A DNA stretch of 64,000 bases from Aquatica leii (Eukaryota > Arthropoda > Insecta > Coleoptera > Lampyridae). Shown in pieces: positions 55,022 to 64,000 of this stretch. Numbering within the stretch: position 1 is the stretch's first letter; each line of letters starts with the position of its first letter. The translations under genes were made by a program, and so were the position numbers. The notes under the pieces were generated by a model. It was given only the letters and a program-made list of their open reading frames with translations. It searched no databases and was not told where the DNA came from. Location of the stretch: positions 28,086,354 through 28,150,353 of the forward strand of contig CM069432.1 in assembly GCA_035610365.1 (NCBI GenBank). Reading direction: 5' to 3'.

Positions 55022-55441
55022 ATATTGTATCCATAGTTTAACCGTAGGTCCTCGTTTTTTATGTTCTCTCAGCTTTTGATTAAACTGATAAAGCGATGCT
55101 TCAGATGTTTTATTGTCATTTTCAATGTCATTATAGGAAATAGTGTCATTTATTACGTTTTCAATACTGATGATAAGATTTGGATCTATGTCATCATCAA
55201 GAACAAGTTCTGTAAATATTATGATTGCTAAAGTAAGTTGAAGTAATGTATGAGCTCGGACAGCTCTCGCGTGAACATGCCCATTGAGCAGTTTTTCTAA
55301 TGACTTTGGAGCATAAATAATAAAAGTACTTCTTTCATGCCACTTCCTTGCACGATGTAACCAATTGCTCCAAAAAAAGACATGAGCAGATGAAATCATT
55401 TTAATCTGATTAATATCTTTGATAATTCGATCGTTTCTCAA
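55022..55441 (-). pseudogene. Unassigned insect multicopy protein, N-terminal/middle piece
   Basis: 145 codons: AHVFFWSNWLHRARKWHERS, ARAVRAHTLLQLTLAIIIFT, LYQFNQKLREHKKRGPTVKL then WIQYCYEF. The GPTxxLWxQY stretch precedes a long helical region in the family I link to the 53,955-54,440 piece. The two pieces are in the right order on the minus strand and are separated by the gypsy LTR copy D, so the gypsy end probably interrupts one gene copy with loss of its middle. Confidence 0.45.
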
Positions 55442-55877
55442 GCTGTAGCATGATCAAAACTAATAACGCATACACCGTAAAAGTGGAAGCGGGAATACTT
55501 AGCCAATAGTGCAATTTTGGTTGACCCGTGTTAGTATCTGTATACTCTTCAGGAGTTCTTCTTCTTTTTTATTATTATTTACTAATTGCTAAACGTTATC
55601 GTAGAGGACCGATAACGGTGGAAACTGAGTGTAATATATTTTGGGTTAAGTCATAAATAACTTTTGCTTAGGAACTTATTGTATACACATAACATTAGTT
55701 ACCTAGAAAAGGAATTTTTGTTTTCGCTACGCAGGTAAAACTTCTGTTAGTCTTTACACAACTGTTCAGTGTTGGGCACGTTACGTTGAATTTTATTTTT
55801 GTCTTTAGAGTGAAGAATCAAAAAATACACTTACGCCATGTGATAATTTAAACAAGACAATAGTGCTACGGTTCAAA

Positions 55878-56150
55878 AAATGTGCAGTTTGTATGGTGAA
55901 CGAGTGATAACCGATCAGGCAGTAAGGGATTGGTTTGTCAAATTTTGGTATGTAGATGTGACTTTAAAAATGGACGAACTGAGGGAAAGTCGCTCCTTGA
56001 TGGCGATATTTTAAAGTCAATATTAGAACAGAATCCACGTCATACAACGACAAAATTAGCGGAGAAGTGTAATACGTCACAATCAACCGTTTGCCGCTAC
56101 CTAAAGAAATTGGGAAATATCAGCAAATTTATCAATATCATAAATAAGTA
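55878..56150 (+). pseudogene. mariner (DD34D-type) transposase N-terminal fragment
   Basis: QFVYGERVITDQAVRDWFVK then FWYVDVTLKNGRTEGKS and LLDGDILKSILEQNPRHTTT, KLAEKCNTSQSTVCRYLKKL. These are the two HTH motifs of the paired-like DNA-binding region of classic mariners. It ends before the first catalytic Asp. No TIR found. Confidence 0.75.
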
Positions 56151-56264
56151 AAATGGCGAACTCAAATATAAGTAAACTTGTAAAAGTTATTCTGATAAAG
56201 AAATATTCTAATAAATATTAGTGTTCATGACGTTGTTAAATAATTGATAAATTCTATAAGTTTG

Positions 56265-57605
56265 TTTACACACTTAACGGACACAGTTTTTTAATAGCAC
56301 GTTTTATCACTCCATTTACAACCTTCACGAAAGCTACACATCCTTGCTTATCGCCGCCCTGGTAGATACTGATGATTCTGACCATTTGCCAGCATAAGGG
56401 TGGTAAATTGTCGCTCGTAACTAAAACTAAGGCACTTTCTTCAGCTTCTGTTGCGTTGTTTATTTTCTTAGGACGATTTTAAAGCTGCCAGAGATATTCC
56501 TTGTGCTATCTATTCCAAAAGTTTAAGCGCGGACATTGAACATATTCGTAGCGATTTAATCTGTTTTCTGGAAGGTGACCTAACTCTGGTTCGACAATGG
56601 AAGTCATCGTCCGACCTATTAGAAAGTGAGACGGAGTTAAGGGCTGTAGGTCGTTTGGATCCGAGGATATTAAACTCAATGGTCGAAAATTTAATAAGCC
56701 TTCAATTTGCGTGAGTAATGTATGAAATTCCTCGTATGTTAAATGAGCACACCCTAAGACCTTTTTTTAGGTGACATTTTGTTTTTTTTTAACACTTGCC
56801 TCCCATATTCCACCGAAGTGAGGAGAACGAGGTGGTATGAACTTCCAAGAGATTCCTTCATCGCTGGCAAAGTCAGAAATTAATTATAATTAAAATTATT
56901 TTTGATTAAACCTACGAAATTGGTTGCGTTGTGAGATTCTAACGGCTTTCCACGACGTGCGATGAATCGTTTCAGATGTGCTATAAAGGCATCGGTGGTT
57001 AAATCTGTCACCAGTTCAAGGTGCACAGCTTTCGTAACAAAACAAATAAACAATGAAACGTAGCAATTGGAAAATTTGGCACCACGACCCTTTCTGCCAC
57101 TTATAATAAAATGGCTAGCATAATCAACGCAAGACACATGAAAGGGGTAAGTAGGTGTAAGCCGTTCCTTAGGCAGGTTACCCATTAGAAGTGATAATGG
57201 TTTTGGATTTACCTTGTAACATCGTATGCAATTGCGAACTGCTTGTTTAGCTGTATTTTTGCCCCAAATAGGTAGAATCTTTCTCTAACAATATACAATA
57301 ATTGATGAGGACCAGCACGATGTGATTTTAGATGTTCATACCAAAATAATATTCTAGTAAAGTGATAATGAGAGGGAAACAGTATGGGGTGTTTTTGATT
57401 GTTAATGGTAAAGTAGTTTATCCTCCTGTTTGTTAGGTTGTAATTGGTATTAGATCTTGTCTTCTTTAGGAGGGGCAATAAAAACCACTCTAAACTATTT
57501 TTATGGCTTATGATTCAGTGTATATTGTTTGTTAAAACATTAATGTCCGTCGTTTTTCTTTGTATATAGATTTAAATTTTAATTCTACTGACAATAATTT
57601 TATGT
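56265..57605 (-). pseudogene. BEL copy 2 integrase
   Basis: N-terminal zinc region at 57,209-57,478 (HYHFTRILFWYEHLKSHRAG, QLLYIVRERFYLFGAKIQLN). Core at 56,880-57,185: CVDYASHFIISGRKGRGAK (first Asp), FICFVTKAVHLELVTDLTTD, FIARRGKPLESHNATNFVGL, where His replaces the second catalytic Asp (family SDNxTNF). Then FIPPRSPHFGGIWEASVK (about 56,800-56,850). C-terminal barrel: NLPPLCWQMVRIISIYQGGD and VNGVIKRAIKKLCPLS, ending at about 56,270. Several frame changes. Confidence 0.85.
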
Positions 57606-57741
57606 TAACTAGAATAAGTATTAATAATATCAGACGGTATGCTTGCTGGACCAGTGGACTGTTTCCACTCATAACCTTTTCTTTGGCCTGAAGAAGTGCA
57701 CACTAGAGGCACGAAACGTAGCCATAAAAATAGTTTAGAGT
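57413..57741. mobile_element. Small PLE-like insertion with 22-bp inverted repeats
   Basis: ACTCTAAACTATTTTTATGG then CT (57487-57508) is exactly complementary to 57720-57741. Between them lies CTGAAGAAGTGC...GCACGAAACG (57688-57717), typical of Penelope pLTRs. A ~22-bp BEL segment (TGTTTTTGATTGT.ATGGTAAA) is duplicated on both sides (57390-57412 and 57742-57763), consistent with a target-site duplication in the integrase N-terminal region. Confidence 0.6.
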
Positions 57742-58386
57742 GTTTTTGATTGTATGGTAAATTGTAGTTGGTTAATCGACCTCCAACACGAAGTATGCCT
57801 TTAATATCAACAAATGGATTCAAGGTAGCTATTTTGCTATCACTCTTAAGAGATTTAGAAGTTTTATTAAGCATATAAATGCGGCATTTAATTCAAGAGG
57901 CGTTAGCGCACCGAACGTGCGATTTTCTGCAGATAATTTCCAATGTTTTATAAACCGAAGAGCATAAGCCACTGCTAGCTTTAGTCTTAAGTAATTAGAA
58001 AATTTTTCAATTAAAATAATTATAGGTAGATTGATGGCTGTAAGGATGGCTTTGTTTGGTTTCAGTTCAATAATGTCACTAGTAAGCTGATGGGTTTTAT
58101 GATACAAATCAGAAGAGGTGTGTAACCAACAAGGACCTTGCCCTCAAAGCGAGCAAGATTTTAAATTAGTCGGGGATATGCCACGAGATATGACATCTGC
58201 AGGATTATCTTTAGAAAGAGCATGTTGCCAATCGTGTAGGCCTGAATTATCTAAAATGGTCTGCACTCGATTAGCTACAAATGTTTTTAAGGTATGAGTT
58301 AAAGTGTGTATCCAATCTAGTACGACGGTGGAATCTGTCTATAAGAAAATTGCGTCAATTTTTAAACGTAATGAAAGTTGAATTGT
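57605..58386 (-). pseudogene. BEL copy 2 RNase H end and integrase leader
   Basis: Frames at 57,829-58,107 and 57,605-57,874: LAVAYALRFIKHWKLSAENR, LTPLELNAAFICLIKLL, ATLNPFVDIKGILRVGGRLT then NYNLPYNQKH. The FxDxxGxLRVGGRL block marks the start of BEL integrase; the region before it is the RNase H to integrase spacer. Upstream, ADVISRGIS-like residues (58,160-58,200) precede it. Confidence 0.75.
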
Positions 58387-59431
58387 TCAAACTAGTTTCG
58401 CTAACAGTACTGCACTGCAAAGCTCAAGACGAGTAATGTTTTGAATTTTTAAATGGATAAATCTGGATTTCGACGTTATTATACGAACAGAAACATTGCC
58501 GTCAGTTCCAATGCTTTGTAAGTATACACATGCACCATAGGCCACTTCGGGAGAATATGAGAATCCATGCAATTCTATTCTTTTAGGTGCATCACATACT
58601 ATACGACGTGGAATGGCGAGATCATTTAAAATATGTAATGAATGTACAAAATTGGACCACTCGGAAAATATGCTCATAGGAACAGACTCATCCCAAGATA
58701 TTTTTTCTAACCAAAGTTTTTTATAAATCATTTTGGAGATTACAGTACAAGGTCCAATTAAGCCTAGGGGGTCAAATATCTGGGCAGTAATGGAAAGAAT
58801 TGACCGTTTTGTGACTGACTTGGGTGCTTCTTCTAAAGATATTTTAAATAATAATGAATCAGAACTTGCAGACCATGGTATGCCAAGGGTCTTGCAGTTG
58901 TCATTACCGATCTTTAAATCTGTGGGATGATCTTCTGACGAAGAAATATTGTCTAACATACGCATGTTATTAGAAATCCATTTTCTTAAAGAAAAACAGC
59001 CTTGATTTAGAATTTCAACTATTTCAGCACAAATATAGCCTTGTCAACACTATCATCTCCAGTGAGCAAATCATCGATATAGAAGTCAAAATTAATAATT
59101 AAGGAAGCTTTAGGAAATGTTTTAAAGTAGTCTATCGCAAGCTGTTTCAAGCAACGAGTGGCCAAAAAAAGACGCAGAAGAAGTTCCCTATGTCACAGTA
59201 TTTAATTTATATGTTAAAGGTTCAGAAGAATTTGACGGGGCTCAAAGAATACACTGCAACAATTTTTGTTCAGGAGAAACGATAACTTGCCGGTACATTT
59301 TAGCGATATCAGATTTTGTGTTGTCGGAAACGACATAATATAGAAAAGATGCTGTCTTGTACGTTTGGACCAACTAATTGTCTGTTATTCAAAGATTTGC
59401 CATTTGCCTCAACTGCAGATCCATAAAAAAA
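58387..59431 (-). pseudogene. BEL copy 2 RT and RNase H
   Basis: RT: INFDFYIDDLLTGDDSV (59,040-59,095) carries the YIDD catalytic motif. The frame 58,387-58,965 (192 codons) starts RMLDNISSSEDHPTD, then TLGIPWSASSDSLLFKISL, SILSITAQIFDPLGLIGPCT and IELHGFSYSPEVAYGACVYL. In the last block, FSDAS-type RNase H motifs have the catalytic Asp replaced (YSP). It ends NITRLELCSAVLLAKLV, the second RNase H block with Glu. Frameshifts at several points in RT. Confidence 0.85.
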
Positions 59432-59960
59432 CTACTCGAAGCTTAGTAGTGGTGCTGTCAAGTTTGTGAGCACCGTGATGGGGCAAATAATATAAGGGTA
59501 CTTCGGTTTCAGTTTACTTTGACATATGTCAAAGTGGTTCGTATTCCAGCAAAAAACTAGAATAGATATTATGAAAATCAGGGTCAACACTAAATTTTCT
59601 TTGAAGAGAACGAAAACGTTTGATGGCAATATGCTTGGAGTTTCCTAATTCACTGATAGAAGAAAGCAGGGGAATTGATACTATAAATCTACCGTCTTTA
59701 TCTCGATTTATAGTAGTAGCGTAATGAGTTTTGCAAGCAATTTCATCAGGAGATAATTCCCTTATCTCCGGACATTCTAGAATTTCCCAAAATTTAGAAA
59801 GCGTGATCTGAATGTTGAAACCGCTGATATTGAGTATTTTAGAGGACTGGTAGCCATTGGACCAAAAACTACCCAGCAAAGTTTGGTTTTTTGTAGCATA
59901 GGAAGATTATAGCCTAGTTTAATCTATGCTATTAATATGAGACGTCAAAAACGTTCAGCT
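59432..59960 (-). pseudogene. BEL copy 2 protease-RT linker
   Basis: A 116-codon frame with ITLSKFWEILECPEIRELSP, TINRDKDGRFIVSIPLLSSI and HIAIKRFRSLQRKF, the standard KFWElEE..., DGRFxVxLP, A...L.LERKF motifs before BEL RT. Confidence 0.82.
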
Positions 59961-60055
59961 CTTAAGAGAATGTCTATTTTATGTGGTTTATTAAAGAGAG
60001 GGTCAGCTAATTGAATAGATGAAGGAATGTCCAATCAAGAAACATCAATAAAAGA

Positions 60056-60364
60056 TTAAGGAACATGGCTACTAATTTTAGGTATTAATAAGCAAGATAT
60101 AGTATCAGTGTAATTATTATTTTTTGATGGAAACTTGACATTACATTTTGAATTTATTTTAGTATAAATTTGACCGATACCTGATACTGAGAAATACGTA
60201 TTTTCAATGGGGAGGTACAATTTCGAGCAAAGTTCCTTTATTATAAAACTAGATTGTGAACCACTGTCAAGTAGTACACGACAGTCATGCACCTGATTAT
60301 TTTTGTGGAAGACTTCGACTAATGCAGTGGAAAGAAAAGTTTGGGAATGTATATGACTGGTCAA
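60056..60364 (-). pseudogene. BEL copy 2 Pao-type protease
   Basis: 102 codons with LSTALVEVFHKNNQVHDCRV then LLDSGSQSSFIIKELCSKL. The DSG active site and the SGSQSSFI context of the Pao retropepsin family are intact. A stop follows VP. Confidence 0.85.
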
Positions 60365-60414
60365 GGTGACCTGTTGATTATTATTAGCTTCATTGACAGA
60401 GTTTTAGTCTTTAG

Positions 60415-61440
60415 AGAAATGAAGTAATGAATGATAAAGCCCATTACACCTTCAGCAAGAATGAGATCTACAATATTTCGTTGGGTGGCTACTTCTTAAA
60501 CAATTGATTCAAAGTTTAGCGCGATCAAAACGTTTGGAAGGTTCAAGAATTTTAAATTTACTACATTCGTAAATTTTGTGGGAATCTTTACAGTAGATAC
60601 AAATCTCGGTCGTCGACAAAAAGGATCGTGGCCCATTTAAAGTGTTATGTTTGGAAGTTGATGAAACTCCTACGCGAATCTTTTTTGAGATGATCTTATC
60701 AAGAAAGTCTGCACGTTTTACTAAAGATTATTTAAATGACGCGAGTGAAGGCAATTCATCGCACGTATTTGTTTCTTCCCATTTAGAAGCAATTATATCA
60801 TCTAATTTTTTACTTAAAAGATATACTAAAAGAATATCCCACTCACCAGTTGTTAATTTTAGATTTTTAAGAGCTCGCAAGTTTTTAAAGTTACTGTCTA
60901 TTAGTTCACGCAAACTATTTCCTGTGGCCTTTTTAATATGAGGTACGTGAAATAATGATTTAATACGAGTGACTTACGGGTATCAAACCTTTGGCAGAAT
61001 ATATCCCAAGCCGTAAAAAAGTTTGCTTCACAGATCGGCAATGACTTAATTACCTGGGCAGCAACACCAGAAAGTGACGCATTTAGGTAGTGAAATTTCT
61101 GAATTTGCGTTAATGAATTATTTAAATTAATCATCGAATTAAAGGAATCTCAAAATTTCAACCAGTTTTCGAATTGATCAGAAAATTTTGACAGAGATAT
61201 GGTTAGCAATTTAACACCTGCATTTTGATCATTTACATTCGTAAGCATAGTAATATTTTGTTTTCATATTCTGATAATAAAGATTTGATTTTTCCAGAAA
61301 CATTATAAAAATTATTTTCAAATTCTAATACCAGTAACTGACATTCCTCTGAATAATTTTTAGATTCTGCAATTTTTGATTGAATGGTGCTGAATTCATC
61401 AAGGGTGCCGATAAAATTAGTAATAAATTTTGGTTAAATT
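60415..61440 (-). pseudogene. BEL copy 2 Gag
   Basis: N-terminal helical part (IGTLDEFSTIQSKIAESKNY, about 61,340-61,420), then SMINLNNSLTQIQKFHYLNA, SLSGVAAQVIKSLPICEANF, AWDIFCQRFDTRKSLV (60,901-61,134). Next LRELIDSNFKNLRALKNLKL, GEWDILLVYLLSKKLD (60,728-60,913). After a stop come knuckles CIYCKDSHKIYECSKF and CINCLRSSHPTKYCRSHSC (about 60,430-60,620). This is a DUF1759-type Gag with its usual Cys/His tail. The plus-strand frame 60,642-60,941 is a shadow. Confidence 0.83.
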
Positions 61441-63172
61441 TAATACAAAATTTGTGTTGTTAAGTTTACAGTTTCTAGCAAAGTTTATAAAACAGTTTTT
61501 ACAAATAAAGCGCAATTTATATATTTGTGACCAAGTTTAACAGTTTGATTATTTATTTAATACGAAAAACGATTTTTACAATTTTACAATACTTTTTGCT
61601 AGACTAAGCTTTACTTAGGTGGTGTTATCCCCAAATTATTCTTTTAAAATAGTGTTTCGTAGAGTCTGCTTTACAAGTAACCATAGAATTTCTAAAATGT
61701 AACGAAATTTTAATTTTTTATTACGGAGTTAATTTAATAACAAAATAAAAACTTTTTTTTTTAATTATATAGTTGTATTGCTTCAACGATGCGAGCACAA
61801 TTACAGGTAAACTACAATATCTGATCAGAGTAGTAAAAGCAAGAACAGTTTATTTACAACGACAATAAACGTACTGATACACTGAAAAGGTTGTTCGTTA
61901 CTCTACGTGAACATGTTTAATGCCCCCTGGTTGCAACTTTATGAACTATTTGCACTTTATTTGTACAATACTGTAAATGCTGTATATTGTTCTTTCTACG
62001 TCCATTGCAAGTTATTTAATGTCACATGCTGCATAAATACTAGTTTTTTACAATTATTTTAAAATGTACTCATCCTATATATTTTTTAGCGCGTTTTATT
62101 CAAACAAAAACATTACGCTTAGTATGATCCCTTACATAAACTTAGCAGTTGATGATTTTTGTGTCAGGGCGAATTGTTTATTAAAAACAATTTAACTTAG
62201 CAATACGTATAAGACTCTATGTCTTTATACACTTGCCAAAGCATTAATTATTATAAATACGTTATAATTTATATTGTTTTTGATTTTAATTTGTTTTTTA
62301 AATTATCTAAATTGTTACATTAAACAAGATTATATTGACAGCGACAATCTTTCTAGATTTCTTTATAAGACAATTTGAATGTTGTTATGTGTATTTCATA
62401 ATAATAAAAAAATGAATTTATTTATATACAACCAAAAAAAATTAGTAATAATTAAGAAAGGCTAATTTGTAAAATAATTTTTAAGTCACATAAACATAAA
62501 AGATTTTGTTTATTATTTGTAAAGTTCGTCCAACAAAATGTCAAACATTAATTTTAAAAAAACTGCCCATTTTACAACACGACATAGCCAAAAGGTTTAA
62601 ATTTAATGCAACAAGCTTTTATAATATCTTCCGTTGAAATTTAAATTTTAGCCCTAATTATAAAGAATTAGATTAATTTTTTAATTAATTTTTTTAACTA
62701 GTTTTTAAATTGTTTTTACGAAATTACTTTGTGTTTATTTTAATAAAGTTTAATATTGCAATCTTTGTGTTTTATTTATAATCAATAAAGTAAAACAAAA
62801 TCCAATAAAAAAATATTATATTAGAGAGATTTACGTAAAGACGTGTGATTAGTTTTATTGTTTATAAATGCGCATAATCTCTACTAAACCAACAAAGTTT
62901 TTTGGGTATTATAGAAACAAACATTATTTATAACATCCGTTCAAGATAATAAATTAACATATTTCTATCGCTTTGCTTTATTTTTCTATTTTTTATTTTT
63001 AGACGTGGGAATATCAATAATTAAATAAAAAATTTCTATGACAACAGTTTTACGTTTCTTGTATTTTGATGGGTTAAAAACCGTTTATTTTTTTTAATAA
63101 TGTTAAACGTACAAATTATACAGTAAAATCAAAATTTATATCTGTTTGAGTTATATTTTTGTTATTTAATTA
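61441..63172. other. AT-rich gene-free stretch
   Basis: About 1.7 kb between BEL copy 2 and mariner-2, without any frame over 60 codons that shows a motif. A BEL LTR would be expected at the start of this stretch, but I could not recognise one. Confidence 0.5.
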
Positions 63173-64000
63173 TACAGTGTGTCCGAAAAGTATGGAATAT
63201 ATTATACAGGTCGATAAATATGCACTTTACACGAAAAAGTTGTAAATAAAAGTTGTTTATCACTTAGTTATCTACCACCTGGGAGATATCAATTTAAATT
63301 TTTGCTGTAAACAAAATCGCAACGAATAACACTTACATTTTTTAAATGGCAAGGCACGTCTTTATTATACTCATTTGATCGAGTCTTTTTTTCTCTTTTC
63401 AACCATATGAAACTTGAATACCTTTACATCAAAAAATTTTCAAGAAAAACAAGGACATGTCTAACAAATTTATTTTACTGAGCAGTATTAATCAGGTACG
63501 TAATATGTAGCATTGAAACAATTGAATGCACTTTAGAACACTGTCACACTTTGCTATTTGTTAGTGCTTGAAATATGGCTCAATTATCTGAGAAGCATAG
63601 AATTGAAATTTTAATGATTCTGGGATATGGAGATAGAAGAAGAACCCAAGACGAAGTATGTAATTTATTTAATAACTTGCATCCAGAATTAAACATTTCG
63701 CAGTCCACGGTAGGCAAAATGTGGCGGAAATTTCAAGAGACAGGTTCGGTGAAAGATGCGAGCAGAACTGGTAGACCTTTGTCATTAAGTAATGTGGAAC
63801 GAGAAAATGTGTTCTTGTCTGTTGAGGAAAATCCACAAATTTCTGTTCGGCAAATTGCTAGAGACCATAATTTGAATAAATGGGCTGTACATGACGTTTT
63901 AAAAAAAGAAAGATTTCATCCTTATAAAGCTTGTGTAGTTCAAGAATTATTTGAAGACGATTTGGACAGAAGGCTGGAGTTTTGTGAAACAATAACAAAC
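63173..64000 (+). mobile_element. mariner element 2, same family as mariner-1, cut by the window end
   Basis: TA at 63173-63174, then CAGTGTGTCCGAAAAGTATG; the following 360 bp match the long TIR of mariner-1 nearly base for base. Orientation is opposite to mariner-1. The right half lies outside the window. Confidence 0.93.
63575..64000 (+). CDS. mariner-2 transposase, N-terminal 142 codons, open
   Basis: The start ATG at 63575 matches mariner-1. No stop or shift occurs through both HTH domains (RIEILMILGYGDRRRTQDEV; ISVRQIARDHNLNKWAVHDV) up to RRLEFCETITN at the window edge. It differs from mariner-1 at a handful of residues: Asn for Ile near residue 34, K/N before ISQ, G for S and M for I in the STV(S/G)K(I/M)W helix, W for S in NK(S/W)AVHDV, R for K, A for S. 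Whether the catalytic part is intact cannot be seen. Confidence 0.92.
   Translation, partial: MAQLSEKHRIEILMILGYGDRRRTQDEVCNLFNNLHPELNISQSTVGKMWRKFQETGSVKDASRTGRPLSLSNVERENVFLSVEENPQISVRQIARDHNLNKWAVHDVLKKERFHPYKACVVQELFEDDLDRRLEFCETITN

Larger units (their letters stand above)
56265..61440 (-). mobile_element. BEL/Pao retrotransposon copy 2
   Basis: Gag, protease, RT, RNase H and integrase fragments in order on the minus strand over 5.2 kb, with stops and shifts everywhere and one small PLE-like insertion at 57,413-57,741. LTRs were not identified. Sequence is clearly different from copy 1. Confidence 0.87.

Noticed and set aside
1..64000. tRNA or rRNA genes
   Set aside because: No GGTTCRANTCC-type B box in suitable context and no rRNA signature noticed; this by-eye scan could miss diverged copies.

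Overview
This window looks like heterochromatin or gene-poor intergenic DNA from an arthropod, most likely an insect. It is strongly AT-rich, has no bacterial-style operons, and I found no convincing host gene. The recognisable coding content is transposable-element (TE) protein: Ty3/gypsy (including an errantivirus-like copy), BEL/Pao, Penelope-like elements (PLEs), several LINEs, Helitron, pogo/Tigger, mariner, Tc1, hAT, Mutator-like, piggyBac and PIF/Harbinger. Order-level placement is not possible from what I can see. Almost every copy is broken by stops, frameshifts, deletions or nested insertions.

Layout. 0.6-5.2 kb: piggyBac remnant, a pogo-like element with terminal inverted repeats (TIRs), a ~62-bp minisatellite and a possible 1.28-kb non-autonomous element. 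5.2-8.2 kb: AT-rich, almost featureless. 8.16-11.0 kb: a complete but decayed pogo/Tigger element with TA duplications. 11.0-14.7 kb: LINE-A, then a Mutator-like transposase fragment. 15.0-20.25 kb: BEL/Pao copy 1, containing a solo gypsy LTR and a Penelope element with inverted terminal repeats, each with its own target-site duplication (TSD). 20.28-23.82 kb: an internally deleted Ty3/gypsy element with TSD TTAC that carries, after integrase, a macro (ADP-ribosylhydrolase-like) domain and a CCCH zinc finger. 23.9-27.95 kb: hAT remnant and LINE-C, the latter split by a mariner element with very long TIRs. 31.35-33.76 kb: Helitron helicase part. 33.77-35.7 kb: Mutator-like transposase plus YqaJ-type exonuclease. 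36.0-38.7 kb: LINE-B, gypsy pol fragment, Harbinger fragment. 40.3-43.6 kb: PLE fragment and an errantivirus-like gypsy with 5' LTR. 43.7-45.04 kb: Tc1-like element. 45.11-48.07 kb: hAT element with perfect 8-bp TSD. 50.3-53.94 kb: LINE-D. 53.95-55.44 kb: fragments of an unassigned insect protein family split by a second copy of the CCCH/LTR gypsy end. 55.9-61.4 kb: mariner fragment and BEL/Pao copy 2. 63.17 kb to the end: a second, apparently better preserved mariner copy running off the window.

The genes do not form a pathway; they record successive insertions. The nesting gives relative ages: BEL copy 1 is older than its solo gypsy LTR and its Penelope insertion, and LINE-C is older than its mariner. 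The most unusual biological content is the gypsy lineage with a TARG1/OARD1-like macro domain plus CCCH finger in the position where errantiviruses carry env. Next come the Mutator/YqaJ pair and the hammerhead-like motifs in the Penelope termini. All family assignments come from reading translated motifs by eye; no search was run.
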